NCBI GenBank assembly: GCA_003166865.1
Contig: PMUP01000055.1
Location: 34,148-98,147 of the forward strand
DNA from: Bryobacterales bacterium
GTDB lineage: Bacteria; Acidobacteriota; Terriglobia; Bryobacterales; Bryobacteraceae
DNA: 64,000 bases
Direction: 5' to 3'
In this document: positions 9,008 to 18,279 of the stretch, piece after piece
How the letters are laid out: every line of letters starts with the position of its first letter
Position numbering within the stretch: the first letter of the stretch is position 1
Position numbers and translations under genes: made by a program
Notes under the pieces: generated by a model
What the model was told of the DNA's origin: nothing
The model's input: only the letters and a program-made list of their open reading frames with translations
Database searches by the model: none

Positions 9008-11542
9008 ATGCCCTTGACTGCCGGAGCTCGATTAGGTCCGTATGACATCCTCGCGCCGCTCGGCGCGGGCGGGATGGGCGAGGTGTACCGGGCCCGAGAC
9101 TCGCGCCTGGGCCGCGACGTTGCGATAAAAGTTTTACCCGCATCGTTTGCCGCTGATCCGGACCGCTTGCGGCGCTTTGAGTTGGAAGCGCGCGCCACGG
9201 GAATGTTGAACCATCCCAACATTCTCGCGGTCTACGACATCGGTACCCACGAAGGCGCGCCGTATCTGGTAACAGAATTGTTGGAAGGCGACACGCTGCG
9301 CGAGCACATTCCCTTGCCGCGCCGCAAGACCATCGAGTATGCACAGCAGGTCGCCAACGGCCTCGCGGCCGCGCACGCCAAAGGCGTCACGCATCGCGAC
9401 CTGAAGCCGGAGAATATTTTCATCACCAACGATGGCCACGTCAAGATTCTAGACTTCGGGCTTGCTAAGGTGACCAGCGCCGACGCCGCCCAAACGGCCA
9501 CTTTGAACGCAACTACACCGGGAATGGCCATGGGCACCGCCGGCTACATGTCGCCGGAACAGGTTCGCGGACAACCCATCGATCAGCGTTCCGACATCTT
9601 TAGCCTGGGCGTGATTCTCTACGAGATGCTCTCCGGGCAGCGAGCGTTCCAGGGTGACTCAGCCATAGAAGCGATGAACGCAATCCTCAAACAGGATCCG
9701 CCGCCGCTGGCGGACGCCAGCTTCGATCGCTTGATCCGGCACTGCCTGGAGAAGAATCCCGAGGAACGGCTGCAATCCGCGCGCGACCTCAGGTTCAACC
9801 TGGATACGCTTTCCAGTCCCAGTCAAGCTCCGGCTGCACCCGCGATCCAACCTGTTTCTCCCAATCGCTCGCGCCTGATGGCCGGCCTGGCCGCGGTGGT
9901 TGGAGCCATCGCTTGCGTGGCTGCGGGCCATTACCTTTGGAAGATTCCACCTCCTCCGCCGCCGGCCTTCCACATCCTGACCTTCGACCAGGGTTACGTT
10001 TGGTCGGCCCGATTTACGCCGGATGGCCAGTCCGTGGTTTATGGCGCGGCTTGGAAAGGAAATCCGCTCCAACTGTTCTCAGTTCGCATGGGAAGCGTGG
10101 AGTCCCGCTCGTTGGGACTTCCCAGCGCTGACGTGCTTTCGATTTCTTCTTCGGGCGAAGTGGCCGTCTCCTCCGGCCGTCATTACACGGTCGGGTGGAT
10201 CAACGGCGGAAAACTGGCGCGCGTGGCCCTGGACGGTCAAATTCCTCGCGAGGTGCTGGACGACGTACTGTGCGCGGACTGGGCGCCGGACGGTCGCTCG
10301 CTTGCATTGGTCCGTTCGGTCGCCGGACGCTATCGCTTGGAGTACCCCGAAGGCACAGTGCTGTATGAAACCAGCGGATGGATCAGCGATGCCCGAGTCT
10401 CCCCGGACGGGCAAAGCGTCGCCTTTCTGGACCACCCGCTTCTGGGAGACGATCGGGGAACGGTAGCCGTGGTGGACCGGCAGCGAAAAAAGACCACGCT
10501 CTCCACAGAATATGCTGGTGAGCTAGGTTTGGCTTGGGCTCCCGGAGGCAAGGAGATTTGGTATACCGCGTCTGCCGAGGATTTCTATACGATCCGCGCG
10601 GTCTCGCTTTCCGGAAAACAACGCGTGGTCATGCGCTCGCCCGGCGATTTGGAACTTCAGGATATCTCCAAAGACGGGCGCGTTCTGATCACCAGCTTTC
10701 AAAACCGGATGGGGCTGATGGGAAGCGCTCCCGGGGAGGGCCAGGAGCACGATTGGTCCTGGTTCGATTATTCGATGGTCACTAACATTTCGTCCGACGG
10801 AAGCAAGCTGCTGTTCACGGAATCCTCCGCCGCTGGCGGTCCACTCTATTCTGTTTTCCTGCGCCGAACGGATGGATCTCCGGCGGTACGTTTGGGTGAC
10901 GGCCGCGGAGAGGGCATATCCCCCGACGGTAAGTGGGTCTTGGCTCTGGTGCCGACTTCGCCTCCGCAGCTTAGCCTGCTGCCGACGGGAGCGGGTGAAC
11001 CCAGAATGCTCTCGCGCGATTCCATTGATTATCAGCGAGCCTGGTGGTTTCCGGACGGCAAACGCATCCTGGTGGCAGGCAGTGAACCCGGCCATAGCAC
11101 CCGCCTTTACGTTCGAGATCTGGAGGGAGGTAAGCTCCGGCCCGTCACGCCAGAAAACATCGAAGTGTCGGTCGGAGAGGATATTCTTTCTCCGGACGGC
11201 AAGTGGATTGCCGTCTCCGAGGCTGGACAAAATGCCCGGCTCTACCCTGTGGATGGAGGTGAACCGCGCCCCATATCCGGCATCGCCGAAGGTGAAGTGC
11301 CCGTTCAATGGACCCCCGATGGAGGCGCGTTATACGTGCGGCGCTGGGATGAAATGCCGGCTCGCGTCTTTCGCCTGGACCTCGGCACAGGACGCCGCGA
11401 ACTTTGGAAGCAGATCATGCCGGCCGATCACACCGGCGTGGTCAAGATTAGCACGATCCTGCCAACCCCCGACGGACGGGCCTATGGTTACAGCTATATG
11501 CGCATTCTCTCGGAATTGTACGTAGTGGAAGGGCTGAAATAG
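9008..11542 (+). CDS. membrane-anchored Ser/Thr protein kinase with C-terminal beta-propeller
   Basis: 844 residues. The kinase domain occupies about residues 10-270: glycine loop GAGGMGEVY, VAIK lysine at 41, HRDLKPEN with catalytic Asp131, DFG at 149-151, and GYMSPEQVRG in the activation segment. A Ser/Pro/Ala linker leads to one membrane span (about 291-310). The extracytoplasmic part, about 530 residues, has repeated SPDGQSVAF / SPDGKWIAV / TPDGGALYV units of a TolB/WD40-like propeller, a likely sensor or docking surface. This architecture is common in Acidobacteria. The gene stands between the truA/dtxR scar and the intact dtxR-type gene. The ligand and the substrates are unknown. Confidence 0.93.
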   Translation: MPLTAGARLGPYDILAPLGAGGMGEVYRARDSRLGRDVAIKVLPASFAADPDRLRRFELEARATGMLNHPNILAVYDIGTHEGAPYLVTELLEGDTLREHIPLPRRKTIEYAQQVANGLAAAHAKGVTHRDLKPENIFITNDGHVKILDFGLAKVTSADAAQTATLNATTPGMAMGTAGYMSPEQVRGQPIDQRSDIFSLGVILYEMLSGQRAFQGDSAIEAMNAILKQDPPPLADASFDRLIRHCLEKNPEERLQSARDLRFNLDTLSSPSQAPAAPAIQPVSPNRSRLMAGLAAVVGAIACVAAGHYLWKIPPPPPPAFHILTFDQGYVWSARFTPDGQSVVYGAAWKGNPLQLFSVRMGSVESRSLGLPSADVLSISSSGEVAVSSGRHYTVGWINGGKLARVALDGQIPREVLDDVLCADWAPDGRSLALVRSVAGRYRLEYPEGTVLYETSGWISDARVSPDGQSVAFLDHPLLGDDRGTVAVVDRQRKKTTLSTEYAGELGLAWAPGGKEIWYTASAEDFYTIRAVSLSGKQRVVMRSPGDLELQDISKDGRVLITSFQNRMGLMGSAPGEGQEHDWSWFDYSMVTNISSDGSKLLFTESSAAGGPLYSVFLRRTDGSPAVRLGDGRGEGISPDGKWVLALVPTSPPQLSLLPTGAGEPRMLSRDSIDYQRAWWFPDGKRILVAGSEPGHSTRLYVRDLEGGKLRPVTPENIEVSVGEDILSPDGKWIAVSEAGQNARLYPVDGGEPRPISGIAEGEVPVQWTPDGGALYVRRWDEMPARVFRLDLGTGRRELWKQIMPADHTGVVKISTILPTPDGRAYGYSYMRILSELYVVEGLK

Positions 11543-11591
11543 CCACCAAGACACGGAGAACCATTCCGATCACGATACAATCGGACTTGGC

Positions 11592-12299
11592 GTGAAAATC
11601 ACGGTCTCCAAGGAGAATTACCTCAAAGCGATCGCGGAAGCCGAAAGCGAAGGTGAGCCTGTTATTCCGGCCACATTAGCCCGCTGGCTGAACGTTTCGG
11701 CGCCCGCCGTCACCATGGCCATCAAGCGCCTGAAGCGGGACGCATTGATCCGCACCGGCCGGGATGGAACGCTGTCACTGACATCGGCCGGGCGCGACAT
11801 CGCCAATCGGCTGCTCAACCGGCATCATTTGATCGAACGGATGCTCACCGAGATTTTCGGCATGGAGTGGTACAAGGTCCATGACGAGGCCGAGCAGTTG
11901 GAGCACGCCGTATCGGCCGACTTCGAGCGGCGCTTGCTGGATAAACTGGGCCGAGGCGAAGCCTGCCCGCACGGGAATCGCGTGGAAGGCGACACGCCGC
12001 AGGATCGCCGGGATCGCGGACTGCGGCCGCTGGATGAAGCTCCAGCCGAATCGGATTCCATCGTGGTCAGCGTGTTCGAGCGCGACCGCCGTTTGCTCGA
12101 GTACCTGCACGGTCTGGGCATTCATCCCGGCGCCGTAGTTCGGATGATGGCGTCCAACTATGACGACACGCTGACGCTGCGCATCGCGGGGCATCCGGTG
12201 CAGCTCGGGAAAGCCGCGGCCGCAAAGGTCTGGATCGCGGTGTCGCCAGTTAGGACGGAGCGAGAGCCGGCGAAGGCAGGCGCTGGAAGTAGTCGATAG
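11592..12299 (+). CDS. DtxR/MntR-family metal-dependent transcriptional regulator
   Basis: 235 residues from a GTG start. Winged HTH at about 1-65 ([20 protein letters not shown]), dimerisation and metal-binding region at about 66-140 with [19 protein letters not shown] and CPHGN supplying His, Glu, Cys and His ligands as in DtxR, then a FeoA/SH3-like C-terminal domain. Such proteins repress iron or manganese uptake genes when metal is bound. The promoter-proximal part plus 31 upstream bases are duplicated at 8656-8887. Its 3' end overlaps the convergent epimerase gene by 50 bp. The metal specificity cannot be told. Confidence 0.9.
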   Translation: MKITVSKENYLKAIAEAESEGEPVIPATLARWLNVSAPAVTMAIKRLKRDALIRTGRDGTLSLTSAGRDIANRLLNRHHLIERMLTEIFGMEWYKVHDEAEQLEHAVSADFERRLLDKLGRGEACPHGNRVEGDTPQDRRDRGLRPLDEAPAESDSIVVSVFERDRRLLEYLHGLGIHPGAVVRMMASNYDDTLTLRIAGHPVQLGKAAAAKVWIAVSPVRTEREPAKAGAGSSR

Positions 12300-13200
12300 T
12301 TTCCTTCAGCCCATCTTCCAGGCTGACCTTCGGTTCCCAGCCGAGTATCTTTCTTGCCTTGCCGATGTTGGGCTGCCGCCGCTTGGGATCGTCCTGCGGG
12401 AGCGGCTTGAATTCGAGTTGAGCAGTGGTTCCGGTCAGCCGGCGGATGCGCTTGGCAAACTCCAGAATGGTCAGCTCCAGCGGATTGCCGAGATTCACCG
12501 GATAACGCTCGTCGGACAGCGTCAGACGATAGAGCCCATCGACAAGATCCTGCACGTAGCAGAAACTGCGCGTCTGCGTGCCGTCGCCGAATACCGTCAT
12601 CGGTTCGCCGTGCAGCGCCTGATCGATGAACGCAGGCACCACGCGGCCGTCCTTCAGTTGCATGCGCGGCCCATAGGTGTTAAAAATGCGCGCGATGTTG
12701 GTCCGCACGCCGTGGACGCGATGGTAAGCCATCGTGAGCGCTTCGGCGTAGCGCTTGCTTTCGTCGTAGCAGGATCGAACGCCCACCGGGTTCACGTTGC
12801 CCCAATAAGTTTCCACTTGCGGATGCTCGAGCGGATCGCCGTAGCATTCTGACGTGGAGGTCAGCATGAAACGGGCGTCGTGCTGGCGCGCGATTTCGAG
12901 CATATTGCGCGTTCCGGCCGAGCCGACGTCCAGCGTCTCAATGGGGTGCTCGAAGTAGTCCTTCGGGCTCGCGAGCGAAGCCAGGTGCAGCACGCCATCC
13001 ACGGGACCATCCACCTTGAACGAACGGCAAACATCCCACTCGCGAAATTCAAACGCCGGATTTCCTTCCAGATGCTGGAGATTGCGGGCATCTCCGGTCA
13101 TGTAATTGTCGTAGCCCAAAACTGCATGGCCTTCGGCAATCAAGCGGTCGCACAAGTGCGATCCGATGAATCCCGCGGCTCCAGACATGATGAATCGCAA
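12250..13200 (-). CDS. NAD-dependent epimerase, UDP-glucuronate decarboxylase type
   Basis: 316 residues. Extended SDR with [14 protein letters not shown] nucleotide-binding loop, [10 protein letters not shown] and YDESKRYAE (YxxxK) catalytic motifs, and [15 protein letters not shown], a signature of UDP-xylose synthases. It would decarboxylate UDP-glucuronate to UDP-xylose for glycan synthesis. A GTG start at 13215 is possible, but a GGAG motif stands six to seven bases before a TTG at 13200, giving [14 protein letters not shown], the usual family start. The C-terminus overlaps the convergent regulator gene. Confidence in the family is high, in the exact product moderate. Confidence 0.87.
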   Translation of the reverse strand: MRFIMSGAAGFIGSHLCDRLIAEGHAVLGYDNYMTGDARNLQHLEGNPAFEFREWDVCRSFKVDGPVDGVLHLASLASPKDYFEHPIETLDVGSAGTRNMLEIARQHDARFMLTSTSECYGDPLEHPQVETYWGNVNPVGVRSCYDESKRYAEALTMAYHRVHGVRTNIARIFNTYGPRMQLKDGRVVPAFIDQALHGEPMTVFGDGTQTRSFCYVQDLVDGLYRLTLSDERYPVNLGNPLELTILEFAKRIRRLTGTTAQLEFKPLPQDDPKRRQPNIGKARKILGWEPKVSLEDGLKETIDYFQRLPSPALAPS

Positions 13201-13286
13201 ATGTTCGGCTCCCACTTTATCTATCGTATCGAAGGATCAAGCCCTTTATAGGACGCCGAAGACAACTCCCTGCGCTACACTCGCAG

Positions 13287-15164
13287 TTGGTGCCTCAACT
13301 GTCCTGGCCGGAATCCGGCTTGTTCCTGGTATTGCTGGCAGCGTCGTTGTACGGATTTTGGCTGCGATTCGGCAAGGTTTGGCGAACGGTTCGCAGCTCC
13401 AAGAAAGATCCCGAATTCCGGCTCCGGCCATTCTGGCGCCGCCTCGCCGATTTCACCTGGGAAGTGTTGCTGCAAGGGAAAGTGATCTGGCAGCGGCCTC
13501 TGCCGGGTCTCGCGCACGCGCTGGTCTTCTGGGGATTCTGCGTGTTCGCGCTCATCACTCTCAACCATTTCGCTGAAGGTCTGCGCATCGGCTTTCTCGA
13601 TCGGAGCGGCTTCTTTGGGTCCTTCTACTTTGACTTCGCTGCGGTTTTTGCCATCGCGGTGGCAGTCTCCATCAGCGGTCTGACGTTCCGGCGATTTGTC
13701 ATACGGCCAAAATGGCTGGGGCCGATATCCAAGGAATCTGGTGTCATCGCCCTGCTGATTTTCCTGCTGATGATCACCTACTTGGGAACGTTCGTGCCGG
13801 GCTGGGAGTCGAGCCGTCTGCTCTGGTGGGCGCACACGCTGACGCTTCTCGCCTTTCTACCGCTGATCCCGCACACCAAACATTTGCATCTGGTGCTGAG
13901 CCCCGTGACGGTCTTCTTGAAGCGCGACGCGTTCAGCAAGATTCCGCCGCTGGTGGGCGATGACGACTTCGGATTGGACACCGGTAAGGACGTCACCGAA
14001 CTGATCGCGCTGCAAGCGTTCACGTGCGTGGAGTGCGGCCGGTGCAGCCAATATTGTCCGGCGACGAATACGGGAAAGCTTCTCAACCCGAAAGAGATCG
14101 CCTTGGGAGTGCGCGGCTATTTGAATGAGTTTGGCCCCGCGAGCGAGCAGCCGCTGATCGGCGCTCACCTCTCGCAAGAGGCCGTGTTCCAGTGCACCAC
14201 CTGCGGGTCGTGCGAGTTTCAATGTCCGGTGGGAATTCAGCATCTGCCCATGATCATCGGCCTGCGGCGCGGCGCGGTGAACACCGGCAAATGGGAAGAC
14301 GATTACGGAACCAAACTGTTTTTGAATTTGGAGCGCAATGGGAACGCGCTGGGGTTTTCCTCCACCGAGCGCGACAAGTTTGTCGAGAAGCAGGCACTGC
14401 CCATCTTCGACGGCACGCAGGAGTACTGTTTGTGGCTGGGCTGCATGGGCGGCTATGATCCGCAGGGCAGGGAAATCATCGCGTCGCTGGCGCGGATTCT
14501 GCGCGGATTGAATATCAGCTTTGGAGTGCTCCGCAAGGAGAAGTGCACGGGCGATCCGGCGCGGCGCTTAGGCAACGATCTTGCGTTCGGGCAGCTTGCC
14601 GAGAGCAATCTCGAAACCCTGCGGCAGAGCCAAGTGAAGAAGATCATTTCCATCTGTCCGCATTGCGTGCGCACCATGAGTACCGACTGGGCAGAATACG
14701 GAGAGGCCCCGCCCATCGAGCATCACAGCGAGTTTCTTGCGCGGCACCTAGATAAGCTACCCGAGCGAACGGGCGAAGGTGAAAAAATCGTTTACCACGA
14801 TCCCTGCTATCTCGGCCGCTATCGCAACGTGTACGACGAGCCGCGCGATGTGATTGGCAAGTTCGGGACACTCATCGATCCACCGCGCTCGCGCGAGCGT
14901 TCGTTCTGTTGCGGCGCGGGCGGAGGGCTGGCGTTCCTCGGCGAGGAGAAAGGCAAGCGCATCAGCGTGGAACGCGCCGAGGAATTGGTGGCTACCGGTG
15001 CAAGTGTAGTGGCGGCGGCCTGCCCGTTCTGCAATACGATGTTCCGCGATGCCTTGGCTGGAGTCACGGGGACGGGAGTTTCCGGCACCCCGCCCAAGCT
15101 TCTGGATATCGCGCAGATCGCGGCGGCATCGTTTGCGCCGAAAGAGGCTGGCGATAGTGGATAG
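13287..15164 (+). CDS. membrane-bound (Fe-S) oxidoreductase, heterodisulfide reductase-like
   Basis: 625 residues from a TTG start (GTG at 13290 also possible). The N-terminal about 200 residues carry five or so membrane spans resembling the NarI/DsrM-type cytochrome b subunit. Two 4Fe-4S motifs follow: CVECGRCSQYCP near residue 247 and CTTCGSCEFQCP near 301. The C-terminal half has two CCG cysteine-rich domains (CLWLGCMGGYDP, DPCYLGRYRNVYD, SFCCGAGGGLAF), as in HdrD/GlpC/LutA-like subunits. It probably passes electrons between quinones and a soluble partner such as an ETF, but no partner gene adjoins it. The next gene starts within its last codons. Confidence 0.88.
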   Translation: MVPQLSWPESGLFLVLLAASLYGFWLRFGKVWRTVRSSKKDPEFRLRPFWRRLADFTWEVLLQGKVIWQRPLPGLAHALVFWGFCVFALITLNHFAEGLRIGFLDRSGFFGSFYFDFAAVFAIAVAVSISGLTFRRFVIRPKWLGPISKESGVIALLIFLLMITYLGTFVPGWESSRLLWWAHTLTLLAFLPLIPHTKHLHLVLSPVTVFLKRDAFSKIPPLVGDDDFGLDTGKDVTELIALQAFTCVECGRCSQYCPATNTGKLLNPKEIALGVRGYLNEFGPASEQPLIGAHLSQEAVFQCTTCGSCEFQCPVGIQHLPMIIGLRRGAVNTGKWEDDYGTKLFLNLERNGNALGFSSTERDKFVEKQALPIFDGTQEYCLWLGCMGGYDPQGREIIASLARILRGLNISFGVLRKEKCTGDPARRLGNDLAFGQLAESNLETLRQSQVKKIISICPHCVRTMSTDWAEYGEAPPIEHHSEFLARHLDKLPERTGEGEKIVYHDPCYLGRYRNVYDEPRDVIGKFGTLIDPPRSRERSFCCGAGGGLAFLGEEKGKRISVERAEELVATGASVVAAACPFCNTMFRDALAGVTGTGVSGTPPKLLDIAQIAAASFAPKEAGDSG

Positions 15165-16623
15165 GGAAGTCGTACGGCGCGCGTGGAGCGCTGGATACTG
15201 GGGCGCCCCGTTGCTCCTGGCGCTCGTGCTCTACTGGCCGGCCCTGGCGTCCTGGTTTCAAAAAGACGACTTCGTCTGGCTCCGCCTCCGCAGTTTGGTG
15301 CACAGTTGGCACGACCTTTGGTGGGTACTCTTCACTCCGTTCGCGCAAGGCACCATTCGGATCTTGAGCGAGCGTCTGTTTTTCCTTTCCTTCTTCTCCC
15401 TCTTCGGATTGCATGCGGCTCCCTACCACTTCTGGAGCTTTCTCATCTTCGCGGCCATCATCCCGCTGTTAGCATCGGTGTGCGGAAGAGTGACCGGCTC
15501 ACGCGCCGCCGGTTTTTGGGCCGCCATTCTTTGGACCGTAAGCTGTGGCGTTGCGGTGACTATTTCTTGGATCGCCATCAGCAACGAACTACTATGCGCC
15601 TTCTTCCTCCTCATGAGTCTTTGGCTGTTGATCCGGTACATCGATACTGGGCAAAAGCGCTTTTATATCGCGCAATGCGCCGTATTCGTGCTGGGCTTCG
15701 GCGTGCTAGAGCTGAACGTTGTCTATCCTGCTTTGGCGGCTGCTTATGCGCTCTGTTGCGCCCGGCATGTCCTTCTCAAGATGGCACCGCTATTCGCCGT
15801 TTCCGCCACGTACTCGGTGGCGCATTTGGTCGCGGCGCCCTTGCCCACAAGTGGCCCGTACAAGATGTATTGGGACGCCGGAGCAGCCTCGACCCTCTGG
15901 ACGTACTGGAAATGGGCCATGGGGCCGAGGCAATTGATATTTCTCGGAATCCAACCATCTCTATTCCGTTCGTCCCTGACGGTGCTGCTGACTTTAGGAT
16001 TGGCGGCCTTTTTGATATGGAAGCTTCGCCGCGGGCAATGGGCGGCGGTTTTTTTCCCCGCATGGTTCCTGATCGTTCTGGCGCCGCTGCTGCCGTTGCA
16101 TGATCACATGGATCTCGCTTATCTGACCGTTCCCGCAGTCGGGCTAGCCATGTGGGGAGGCTGGGCCCTGGTTTCCAGCTGGTCCGCGAACCGGCTTGCA
16201 AGATACGTGGGGATCTTACTGCTCGTGATCTACCTTTGTGTCGCGATCCCGGTGGCGCGAGTAATTACGTTTTCGTTCTACGATCGTAGTCAGAAGATTC
16301 GCAGGCTGGTCCTCGGCGTAGTCGATTTGAGCCGGACTCAGCCCGAGAAGCTGGTTTTTTTGCGTGGTGTCGGACCAGATCTGTTTTGGTCGGCAGTGTA
16401 CGATCGCCCGTTCCGCCTGTTCGGCATTCGCGACCCATACCTGGTGCCAGAGGACGCGCCAAACATTCCACCGGATGCTCAAATGGAAAACATACATGAG
16501 TTTTTCGCCGAGCCCCTTGAGGAAAAGAATGCCTTGGCTCAGGGACGCGCCATGGTGTTGGACGTGAGCGGCGAGGTTCGCGACATCACGGCCGAATATC
16601 GCATGCCAGCGCAAATCCAGTAA
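15157..16623 (+). CDS. polytopic membrane protein, possibly GT-C-type glycosyltransferase
   Basis: 488 residues from a GTG at 15157 that overlaps the upstream stop by 8 bp. A longer frame back to 15049 is contained in the Fe-S gene and is not needed. About ten hydrophobic spans are visible. The first loop contains WFQKDDFVWLRLR, an acidic pair in the position where GT-C lipid-sugar transferases keep their catalytic Asp/Glu. The C-terminal about 90 residues are hydrophilic. Transfer of a sugar from a lipid carrier is an inference from topology and the DD motif only; there is no family signature I can name with confidence. Confidence 0.7.
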   Translation: MDREVVRRAWSAGYWGAPLLLALVLYWPALASWFQKDDFVWLRLRSLVHSWHDLWWVLFTPFAQGTIRILSERLFFLSFFSLFGLHAAPYHFWSFLIFAAIIPLLASVCGRVTGSRAAGFWAAILWTVSCGVAVTISWIAISNELLCAFFLLMSLWLLIRYIDTGQKRFYIAQCAVFVLGFGVLELNVVYPALAAAYALCCARHVLLKMAPLFAVSATYSVAHLVAAPLPTSGPYKMYWDAGAASTLWTYWKWAMGPRQLIFLGIQPSLFRSSLTVLLTLGLAAFLIWKLRRGQWAAVFFPAWFLIVLAPLLPLHDHMDLAYLTVPAVGLAMWGGWALVSSWSANRLARYVGILLLVIYLCVAIPVARVITFSFYDRSQKIRRLVLGVVDLSRTQPEKLVFLRGVGPDLFWSAVYDRPFRLFGIRDPYLVPEDAPNIPPDAQMENIHEFFAEPLEEKNALAQGRAMVLDVSGEVRDITAEYRMPAQIQ

Positions 16624-16711
16624 GGCGGAGTGCGTGGCGCGGTGGTACAATCGAAAAGTTGGCGCGAGTGAATCTCACAAAGCGCTGGACTTCTTCAAGC
16701 GATTCTCGATC

Positions 16712-16787
<76 letters not shown>

Positions 16788-16808
16788 ACCCAATCAATTA
16801 GTTAGAGG

Positions 16809-17096
16809 CTACTGGATTGTAGCGGCCTGCTCTACTACAGGGACGTTCACAGGGACTGCCTCCGAATTCTCGCTCTCTTTGGCCTTAGGTCTCAAGACCA
16901 CGCCCGCCACGGCGTCACGTTTCGCTGCAATCCGAATGTGGTATTCTCTTCGCCGAAGGCCGGTTGGAGCTCGTTCACGTTGCGAATCCTCGCCGCCTTC
17001 TGTTGCGTGGGCAAGCCTGCCGCCCTGATACACGAACTCGCAGATGTAATATTTCGATGTCTCGCCTTTGCGATTTGGCTTGTAGACCGCCATCAC
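16809..17096 (-). pseudogene. tyrosine integrase N-terminal remnant
   Basis: The first residues, MAVYKPNRKGETSKYYICEF then VYQGGRL, resemble the beta-strand arm-binding domain at the start of phage-type integrases. After about residue 32 the likeness is lost, and only 95 residues remain before a stop; no catalytic domain with R..HxxR..Y is present. The GTG/ATG start overlaps the stop of the small upstream ORF (TGA at 17093-17095). It points at the tRNA, the usual position for an integrase next to attL. The 3' end codes for VPVNVPV from a 12-bp tandem repeat that recurs at the other island end. Confidence 0.55.
16837..16860. repeat. 12-bp tandem repeat at left island end
   Basis: ACAGGGACGTTC followed by ACAGGGACTGCC. 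The same unit is tandemly repeated at 20318-20350. On the minus strand it codes for alternating VPVx residues. Confidence 0.7.
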
Positions 17097-17267
17097 TTAC
17101 CGCCTTTCTTCGTATCTTTCGTCTTTTTCGTACTGCCCTTTGGCCGCCCGCCTAGCTTGCCCCATTCCTGCATCCGCTTAACGAACTCCCGCTTGCCCCA
17201 TTTCTTGACGCGGGCTTCGGCGCTGCGTCGGCCCATCAAACTGGCTGCCTTGTTCACAGGGTCCATA
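17093..17267 (-). pseudogene. small basic ORF upstream of the integrase, frameshifted
   Basis: Reads MDPVNKAASLMGRRSA, then after one extra C (about 17219-17221) EARVKKWGKREFVKRMQEWG followed by KLGGRPKGSTKK and a Lys/Gly tail to a stop that overlaps the integrase start. Small Lys-rich proteins of this kind often precede integrases in acidobacterial islands (from memory, unverified). The frameshift agrees with decay of the whole integration module. Confidence 0.5.
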
Positions 17268-17351
17268 GCGCCGTTATCACACGCCTGATCACATCCGTTG
17301 CCTTACCTCGGCTAACGGAGTAGAATGTCCGGCACAGGAGATCCTCTACCA

Positions 17352-17927
17352 ATGAGCACACGTCTTCCAGGGTTCAAAGGAGAATACCTTTGGGAATTTG
17401 ACATCGCTGAACAAAATCTGCTCGCATTGGCCGAGGCTTTCCCGGAGGAACGCTATAGCTGGCGTCCGGCGGAGACGGCGCGCTCGGTAAGCGAAGTTCT
17501 GGTGCACCTTGGAGCCAGTGGCCGTATGTTCCTGGCCCTTCTGGGCGTGGAAGCAGCGGAGGATCTGTACGGCAAGCTGGAAGGCGATGGGGTGGCCAAG
17601 GCCATGGCGATGTTCGCTAGAAACGAGAGTCTAGAAACAAGCATGACGGACAAGGCTGACGTTCTTGCTTTGCAGAGGAAATCCCTAAACGCTGTGCGCA
17701 CAGCGTTTAGGGAAACCTCGGATGCCGAGTTAGACAGGCCGGAAGTGTTCTTTGGGGAGAACACGACGGTTCGCCGCTTCTACATGCGAGCCCTATGCCA
17801 CCTGCACGAGCACATGGGACAGCTCACCGCCTACACTCGCGCTATGGGCATGCCCGCGCCATGGCAGGCAGCGCGCGAAGCTCGCCGGAAGGAAATCGAA
17901 CGCCAGCTGGCGACCGCAAAGAAATAA
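17352..17927 (+). CDS. DinB-family protein
   Basis: 191 residues from the ATG at 17352, which has AGGAG upstream; the ATG at 17325 would add nine residues. DinB-like four-helix bundle: EFDIAEQNLLALAEAFPEER, WRPAETARSVSEVLVHLGAS (metal-site His) and MRALCHLHEHMGQLTAYTRA, whose histidines match the DinB metal triad. Members include metal-dependent thiol transferases such as BstA and many of unknown activity. With BshC encoded at 48 kb, a bacillithiol-linked function is possible but is inference. A 32-bp perfect palindrome lies in the coding region at 17682-17713. Confidence 0.87.
   Translation: MSTRLPGFKGEYLWEFDIAEQNLLALAEAFPEERYSWRPAETARSVSEVLVHLGASGRMFLALLGVEAAEDLYGKLEGDGVAKAMAMFARNESLETSMTDKADVLALQRKSLNAVRTAFRETSDAELDRPEVFFGENTTVRRFYMRALCHLHEHMGQLTAYTRAMGMPAPWQAAREARRKEIERQLATAKK
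17682..17713. repeat. 32-bp perfect palindrome inside the DinB-family gene
   Basis: Arms TCCCTAAACGCTGTGC (17682-17697) and GCACAGCGTTTAGGGA (17698-17713) are exact reverse complements with no spacer. They code for SLNAVRTAFR in frame. Confidence 0.95.
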
Positions 17928-18279
17928 AGGGCCACTCAGATATTGGCGCAAAACCTCGACTAGCCCCGGGAAATGGCGCGCGCGACCTTCTGAAGATGCC
18001 GCTCTGCAACTAGGCTCGCCACGATTTGGCAGCATAGCCTTCTGTAAAATCCGGATTCAACGTAGATAGCGTTTTGATAGGCATCCCCTAAACAAGCGTC
18101 TAGCAGGATTTCACCTTCGGCTCCAGTTCGCCCCCACGTAGCTTTCCGTGGCCCGCCATGAACCTGCATCGACTACCAACGGCATAACAGGGTCCCGCTT
18201 CTTGCTTGACCTACGCGCGAGTACGCCGAGTCTGTGACGGTCAGGAGGAACCATCCGTAAAGCTAGTATTCGGATTATC
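17928..18279. other. intergenic, 352 bp, inside the island
   Basis: Convergent gap between the DinB-family gene and the FAD monooxygenase gene. I see no ORF worth calling and no clear terminator. Confidence 0.45.
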
